This document shows, in pieces, positions 59,454 through 64,000 of a DNA stretch of 64,000 nucleotides. Positions within the stretch are counted from its first letter, which is position 1. Each line of letters begins with the position of its first letter. The position numbers and the translations under genes were made by a program. This DNA comes from JACVRW01 sp963808545 (lineage in GTDB: Bacteria > Actinomycetota > Thermoleophilia > Solirubrobacterales > Thermoleophilaceae), in NCBI GenBank assembly GCA_963808545.1, contig CAWEGB010000014.1:62001-126000 (forward strand). The letters run 5' to 3'. Below the pieces are notes generated by a model that searched no databases, was not told where the DNA came from, and worked only from the letters and a program-made list of their open reading frames with translations.

Positions 59454-61907
59454 GTGAGGAGCCGCCTGGCGCTCCTGGCGGCCGGCCTCGCGCTGGCCGT
59501 CCTGCTCGTCGCTCCGGCGGGGGCGTTCGCCCAGGCCGAGCCGCCCTGGCAGGCAGCTCAACGCATCCAGGAGCGTCTGTTCTCCGCGCAGAGCGCCCTC
59601 CTCCTCGGCGAGCCCGCCTCCAAGCGCGCCGCCGCCCGCGCGCAGCGGCTCTACCGGGGTGAGCTCGCCCGCCGACTGCGCGCCGACGCCCCGCAGGCCG
59701 ACCGCGCCGCGCGCCGCGCCCTTCGCGACGCTCGGAGCGCGGTGCGCGCGGGCGACCAGACCGCGCTCGCGGCCGCCCGGGGCCGTCTCCGGGCCGCGCT
59801 GCTGCGCGGTTCGTACGCTGTGACGGTCGCGGCGGTACGCGCCGGCGATGCCGCTCGCGCCCGCAACTGGCTGCTGCTGCGCGAGTTTCGCCAGGCCACC
59901 CGGTTCACGCGTCCCGGGATCGACGCGACCCTGGCCGTGCGGGCACTGGCCCGCGGTGAGTGGGGGGCGCGCCGGGCTCTGCTGGGAGTCAAGAAGGACC
60001 TCCTCGACGCCTACCAGGCCCGGCTCATCGACGAGCTGGGGGAGGCGGAGGAAGCGGCCGAACGCGGCTTCGACGCCCGGCTCACCGAGATCGCCGCCAC
60101 CGCCTCCGGGTTGTGGCTGGTGCTCGCTCCCGAGTATGAGACACAGCGTGGAGCGGCCGCCCGCGCCGAGGCGGACGCCACCTTCGCTGCGCTCGAGCGC
60201 AGCACCGGCGATCCCACGGGCGAGTTCCTCAGCGTCCGCAATGACGCGATGGAGGTGCTCGACGGCTTCGTGGCCGCGCCCTTCACCGCCGAGGAGCAGG
60301 CGCGCCGCGCAGCCCAGCTCGTGCGCTTCCTCGATCTCATCCCGGTCGAGTACCGCGATGGCGTCGACGACGGGCGGGTCACGATCCCCTTCGAGATCCA
60401 GGAGGGGATCGCCTTCCAGGAGGGCGCCGTCTCGGCCTTCGGAGACCTCGAGGCCGAGCTGCGCGAGCGCGATCCCACGGCCACTGCCGAGGTCGAGCGA
60501 GCGCTGGAACGGCTCGGGACCTACGTGGAGGACGCGGGGAGCGGCAGGCGCATCGTCTCCGAGGACGACGTGGAGGAGACCCACGAGCAGGCCAGCGAGC
60601 GGCTCGACGAGCTGTTCCCCGAGGAGTGGAAGGAGGACGACTCCCAGTCGGATTTCGACCTCATCGACCTCACGCTCGATCGCCTCGAGGCGGCCGTGGG
60701 CGCGGGCGAGTATCGCCAGGCCGAGCAGGCCCGGCTCGAGGCCTACGCCTTTTTCGAGTTCGGACCCGAGCTGAGCCTGCGCTCGATCGCCCCCGAGGTG
60801 GTGGCGCAGGTCGAGGCGCTCGTTTGGTTCGGCGCCGACGGTAAGGACGGGCTGGCCAAGCTGATCGCCAACGAGAGCCCCTCCCGTGAGGTGCGCGAGA
60901 CACGGCTCGCCCTGGACGAGGCACTCGAGGAGGGCGCCGGGACGCTCGGCGAGGGCGCGAGCACGGCCACGGTCGTGACCAACGCCGCGGTGATCGTCTT
61001 CCGCGAGGGACTCGAGGCGGTGCTCATCCTCGCCGCCGTGATGGCCAGCCTGCTCGGCGCCGCGCGCGGCCAGCGCAAGCCGATGCTGATCGGCGCGGGA
61101 CTCGCCATCGTGGCCAGTGCCATCACCTTCGTCCTGGCCCAGACCGTGCTCACCTCGCTGGCCCGCTACGGGGAGAAGCTCGAGGCGGTGGTGGGCCTGG
61201 TGGCCATCGGCATCCTCCTGCTCGTGCTCAACTGGTTCTTCCACCGGGTCTACTGGACCGAGCACATCTCGCGCTTCCACAAGCGCCGGCGACGGTTGCT
61301 CGGCCTCACCAGCGGCGGGCTGATGTCCGCTCAGGTAGCGGGCTTCGTCCTGCTCGGATTCTCGACCGTTTACCGCGAGGGGTTCGAGACCGTGCTCTTC
61401 CTGCAGGCGCTCGAGCTGAGCTCCGGCCTCTGGGTGGTGCTCGAGGGCGTGGCTCTCGGCGGGATTGCCGTGGCTGCTGTGGCCGTGGCCACGTTCGTGC
61501 TCGAGCGCAAGCTGCCCTACAAGAAGATGCTGATAGTGACCGGCGTGCTCCTCACCGTCGTCCTGGTCGTGATGGTTGGCAAGACCGCCCGGACCCTCCA
61601 GGGCGTGGGCTGGCTCCCGATCACCCCGCTGGACATCGACCCGCCCTACTGGATGGGACTGTGGCTCGGCATCTTCCCGACGGTGGAGACGATCGTGGCG
61701 CAGATCGCCGCTGCGCTGTTCGTGGTGGGGAGCTACGTACTGGCCGAGCGCATACGCACTCGAGGGCGCCGCTCCGCGCGGCCTTCTGCGCCGCCGGCCG
61801 CGCCTGCGGTGGCCACCAACGGCAATCTGAACGGCCACTCGAACGGGGCGCCGGAGCACTCCGATGCTGTCCGCCAGGCCGGCGAGCGAGAGAAGATAGA
61901 GCGCTGA
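59454..61907 (+). CDS. efeU: FTR1 family iron permease with large extracellular N-terminal domain
   Basis: An 817-residue membrane protein. It has a signal peptide (LALLAAGLALAVLLVAPAGAFAQ), a ~480-residue helical extracellular domain, and a C-terminal permease of seven hydrophobic helices. Both iron-channel motifs are present: FREGLEAVLI (R517, E518) and YREGFETVLF (R641, E642). It takes up iron across the membrane with EfeO. GTG 59454 is chosen with GGAGGAGGG about 10 bp upstream; it starts 7 bp after the efeO stop. A His/Asn-rich tail (NGNLNGHSNGAPEHSD) ends the protein. Confidence 0.94.
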   Translation: MRSRLALLAAGLALAVLLVAPAGAFAQAEPPWQAAQRIQERLFSAQSALLLGEPASKRAAARAQRLYRGELARRLRADAPQADRAARRALRDARSAVRAGDQTALAAARGRLRAALLRGSYAVTVAAVRAGDAARARNWLLLREFRQATRFTRPGIDATLAVRALARGEWGARRALLGVKKDLLDAYQARLIDELGEAEEAAERGFDARLTEIAATASGLWLVLAPEYETQRGAAARAEADATFAALERSTGDPTGEFLSVRNDAMEVLDGFVAAPFTAEEQARRAAQLVRFLDLIPVEYRDGVDDGRVTIPFEIQEGIAFQEGAVSAFGDLEAELRERDPTATAEVERALERLGTYVEDAGSGRRIVSEDDVEETHEQASERLDELFPEEWKEDDSQSDFDLIDLTLDRLEAAVGAGEYRQAEQARLEAYAFFEFGPELSLRSIAPEVVAQVEALVWFGADGKDGLAKLIANESPSREVRETRLALDEALEEGAGTLGEGASTATVVTNAAVIVFREGLEAVLILAAVMASLLGAARGQRKPMLIGAGLAIVASAITFVLAQTVLTSLARYGEKLEAVVGLVAIGILLLVLNWFFHRVYWTEHISRFHKRRRRLLGLTSGGLMSAQVAGFVLLGFSTVYREGFETVLFLQALELSSGLWVVLEGVALGGIAVAAVAVATFVLERKLPYKKMLIVTGVLLTVVLVVMVGKTARTLQGVGWLPITPLDIDPPYWMGLWLGIFPTVETIVAQIAAALFVVGSYVLAERIRTRGRRSARPSAPPAAPAVATNGNLNGHSNGAPEHSDAVRQAGEREKIER

Positions 61908-61914
61908 GCCCGGC

Positions 61915-62841
61915 TCAGTGCTTGCCGCGACTGCGCAGCAGGGCGTAGGCGTCGGCCGGCTCGCCCAGGTGGGCGAGCTTGTCGGGGTTGACCACCGAAT
62001 GGATCGCCTGGACCCGGCCCTCGGCGATCTCGAGCGCCAAGACCGCCACGATGCGGCCCTCGCCGTCGCGCACGATCGCCCCCGCCTGGCCGTTGATCTC
62101 GGACGGCTCGGTGCTGATCCCGGCCATCCGCTGCGCCTGCTTTCCCCACGCGCCGAGGGTGCGTGCCACCCGGCTGCGGCCGAACAGGGCCCTGGCCAGG
62201 GCGGGCGCCTTCCCGCCGCCGTCCCCGTGGAGGACCACGTCCTCGGCCAGCAGCATCTCGAGCGCCTGAACGTCCCCATCGCCGACCGCGGCGAGGAAGC
62301 GCCGGCCCAGCTCCTCCTGCTGCTCGCGCGAGGCGTCGTAGCGCGGCCGGCCCTCGGCCACGTGGCGGCGGGCGCGGCTCGCCAGCTGCCGCACGTTGGC
62401 CTCGCTCGTGCCCACGATGGGGGCAATCTCGCCGTAGGCGTAGTCGAACACGTCGTGCAACAGGAAGGCGGCACGTTGCTCGGGCGACAGGCTCTCCAGC
62501 AACACGAGGAAGGCCACCGACAGCGAATCGGCCAGCTCGGCCCGCTGCGCCGGGTCGGCAGTCTCGTCCGTGACCAGCGGCTCCGGAAGCCACTCGCCCA
62601 CGTAGGTCTCGCGCCGCACTCGCGCGGAGCGCAGGACGTCGATCGACAGGCGGCTCACGACCGTGGCCACGTACGCGCGCGGGGACTCGATCTCCTCCCC
62701 GGACTCGAGGACGCGGTGCAGGCGCAGCAGCGCGTCCTGCACCACGTCCTCGGCCTCGCTCACGCTGCCGAGCATCCGGTAGGCGATCGCGAACGCCGCC
62801 GGGCGCAGCTCCGCGTAGAGAGGACTCTCCCGATCGGTCAT
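61915..62841 (-). CDS. sigJ: ECF41-group RNA polymerase sigma factor (SigJ-like) with C-terminal SnoaL-like domain
   Basis: A 308-residue sigma factor with regions 2 and 4 in the N-terminal half (AFAIAYRMLGSVSEAEDVVQDALLRL, LSPEQRAAFLLHDVFDYAYGEIAPIVG) and a fused NTF2-like C-terminal domain. The group signatures are visible: WLPEP (84-88), DGGGK and NPDKLAHL. The C-terminal domain is thought to control the sigma factor itself. Its GTG/ATG overlaps the epimerase stop (ATGA), matching the known arrangement of ECF41 genes with a carboxymuconolactone decarboxylase, oxidoreductase or epimerase gene. Confidence 0.95.
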   Translation of the reverse strand: MTDRESPLYAELRPAAFAIAYRMLGSVSEAEDVVQDALLRLHRVLESGEEIESPRAYVATVVSRLSIDVLRSARVRRETYVGEWLPEPLVTDETADPAQRAELADSLSVAFLVLLESLSPEQRAAFLLHDVFDYAYGEIAPIVGTSEANVRQLASRARRHVAEGRPRYDASREQQEELGRRFLAAVGDGDVQALEMLLAEDVVLHGDGGGKAPALARALFGRSRVARTLGAWGKQAQRMAGISTEPSEINGQAGAIVRDGEGRIVAVLALEIAEGRVQAIHSVVNPDKLAHLGEPADAYALLRSRGKH

Positions 62842-63788
62842 CCGGTCAGCCCGGAGGCGAAGCCCTCACGCCAGCTCGCCCAGCGAGGCTGCCAGTCGAG
62901 CTCGCGCTTGGCCTTTGCGTTGGAAGCTCCACGTAGCTCGGTCATCATGACGGTCACCAGCTCGCCGCCCACCAGCCGTCCCAGCCAGCGTGGCATCCGC
63001 CGAGGCGGCTTTGCTCCGAGCGCGTCCGCCACCACCGGGAGCCACACCGACACCGGGGCCGGCTCGTCGTCGACCACCTGGTAGATGCCCGGCGCTCCAC
63101 GCTCGACCGCCGCCAGGGTGGCCTGGGCCGCGTCGTCGATGTGGATGAACGACCACACGCCTCCGCCGTCGCCGACCACCGGGAACTTGCGCTGGCGGAT
63201 CGCCTGCACGTGCTCACCCTCCGGCTCGAGACCCATCGAGGTGCCCGGGCCGTAGAAGCCGCCGTAGCGGAGCACCAGGCCCTCGGTCCAAGTCGCGCTC
63301 GTCACCGCGCGCTCCAGGTGGCGGATCGCCTCGAGCGTGGTGCGTACCGCGTCGGGCGGGGACGTGTCGAGCGGATCCTCCTCGGTCTTCACCGGCCCTC
63401 CGACGCGCGCAAACGGCCAGCCGGCGAAGCTCTGCGCCACGAAGCGCCGCACCCCCAGTGCCCGGCCGGCGGACAACAGGTTGTCCGTGCCCTCGGTGCG
63501 CAGACGGTTGGTCAGGGCGAACTCGCGCTCGAAGTGGCGGAAGTCGAGCGAGCCCGCCAGGGCGGTGAGCTGGTGGACGATCACGTCGGGCTCCGCCCTG
63601 CTGATCGCGCCCGCGAGCGCGTCCGGATCGAGGGCGTCGGCCACCACCGGGGTCGCCCGGGCGTTCCACAGGCTGGCGACCCTCGTCTCGCTGCGGGTGA
63701 GCCCGGTCACCTCGTGACCCTTGGCCACGAGCAACGGCACGAGCCGCCTCCCGAGGGCTCCGGTGGCACCGGCGACGAAGATCTTCAT
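62838..63788 (-). CDS. NAD(P)-dependent epimerase/dehydratase family protein
   Basis: A 316-residue extended SDR: KIFVAGATGALGRRLVPLLVAKGHEVTGLTRS (NAD motif GATGALG), then VVADALDPDALAGAI, and a Y...K-like region around FYGPGTSMG. It is a probable oxidoreductase or epimerase target of the ECF41 sigma factor co-transcribed with it. ATG 63788 has AAAGGAG upstream. The stop overlaps the sigma start. Confidence 0.9.
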   Translation of the reverse strand: MKIFVAGATGALGRRLVPLLVAKGHEVTGLTRSETRVASLWNARATPVVADALDPDALAGAISRAEPDVIVHQLTALAGSLDFRHFEREFALTNRLRTEGTDNLLSAGRALGVRRFVAQSFAGWPFARVGGPVKTEEDPLDTSPPDAVRTTLEAIRHLERAVTSATWTEGLVLRYGGFYGPGTSMGLEPEGEHVQAIRQRKFPVVGDGGGVWSFIHIDDAAQATLAAVERGAPGIYQVVDDEPAPVSVWLPVVADALGAKPPRRMPRWLGRLVGGELVTVMMTELRGASNAKAKRELDWQPRWASWREGFASGLTG

Positions 63789-63821
63789 GACTTCTCCTTT
63801 TGGTCGGTCGTCACCAAGGAA

Positions 63822-63848
63822 GACGAGACGGGGGCTGCTCGTGTGACA
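63822..63848 (-). promoter_or_regulatory. ECF41-type promoter upstream of the epimerase-sigJ operon
   Basis: On the minus strand, TGTCACA (63848-63842) and CGTC (63825-63822) are 16 bp apart, the spacing I recall for the ECF41 promoter. The expected start of transcription is about 7 bp further on, leaving a ~25-nt leader with AAAGGAG before the epimerase ATG. This fits autoregulation by the sigma factor at 61915. Confidence 0.6.
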
Positions 63849-64000
63849 GCGGTTCGGTGGACGGATGATCGAGGTTTCCTCGACGCCGGCCTGCTTGTCG
63901 CGTCGGTTACGCCCGTGCAGGGTGAGTGAAACCCGTGCGCCGCCGACGAGACGGGTCGAAGGCTCTATACGTCGGTCACGTGGAGGCAGGGGCCCGCCAC

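Noticed and set aside
63849..64000. Possible start of another gene at the window end
   Set aside because: Short open frames here have no motifs or ribosome site that could be supported; left unannotated.

Overview
The window is about 64 kb of very GC-rich DNA, densely packed with genes. Many stop and start codons overlap (ATGA, GTGA, TTGA), and GTG and TTG starts are common. A close homologue of F420-dependent glucose-6-phosphate dehydrogenase, a second F420-type (LLM) oxidoreductase, a dodecin, ZAS and ECF41 sigma systems and lipoprotein-anchored ABC binding proteins all point to an actinobacterium. A soil lineage such as Thermoleophilia/Solirubrobacterales would fit, but that placement is inference from gene content. 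No rRNA, tRNA, CRISPR array, transposase or clear prophage was seen.

Layout. (1) 1-9.5 kb, forward strand: the end of a large repetitive surface protein, an acyl-CoA dehydrogenase, a PolX-like protein whose polymerase site is eroded while its PHP site is intact, a MarR regulator, an isobutyryl-CoA-mutase-type large subunit, F420-dependent G6P dehydrogenase, dodecin, a MOSC protein and an ECF sigma/ZAS anti-sigma pair. (2) 9.5-15 kb: an F420-type oxidoreductase and a divergent TetR regulator, a SnoaL-like protein, a secreted CocE/PepX-type hydrolase, an isochorismatase-like hydrolase and a small muconolactone-isomerase-like protein. Two similar 16-bp operators suggest one TetR regulon. (3) 15-24 kb: a LacI regulator between two reverse-strand operons. 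One encodes ALDH, a frameshifted flavoprotein, a GMC oxidoreductase and its small subunit; the other a Gfo/Idh oxidoreductase, a DUF993 aldolase-like protein and a TIM-barrel isomerase. Matching LacI-type operators lie over both promoters. (4) 24-28 kb: xylose genes xylB <-> xylA-xylR(ROK). (5) 28-44 kb: a large catabolic island with a Gfo/Idh dehydrogenase, TIM-barrel isomerases, DeoR, a creatininase-family hydrolase, two Tm-1/UPF0261 proteins, an FAD-linked oxidase, a branched-chain-type ABC importer, a cupin and a PEP-hydrolase-like TIM barrel. Three gene relics or frameshifts lie inside it.

(6) 44-51 kb: a membrane phosphodiesterase fused to a holin-like domain, a secreted penicillin-acylase-type hydrolase, a UBP zinc finger, two uncharacterised proteins and NAD kinase. 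(7) 51-55 kb: an overlapping reverse operon with a permuted ATP-grasp ligase, a C26 glutaminase-like hydrolase, a YbdK-type carboxylate-amine ligase and a zinc-ribbon protein, ending in a glycosyltransferase stub. (8) 55-64 kb: a six-repeat helical secreted protein divergent from a two-component system, an iron importer (EfeO plus FTR1) behind a DtxR-like box, and an ECF41 sigma factor co-transcribed with an NAD-epimerase behind a promoter that looks like the ECF41 consensus.

The strongest candidate for an undescribed system is the 28-44 kb island. Its parts resemble a cyclitol or keto-sugar oxidation route (dehydrogenase, second oxidation, C-C hydrolase of the creatininase fold, epimerase) joined to two copies of the functionally obscure Tm-1 family. 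The second candidate is the ATP-grasp/C26/GCS2 ligase operon.
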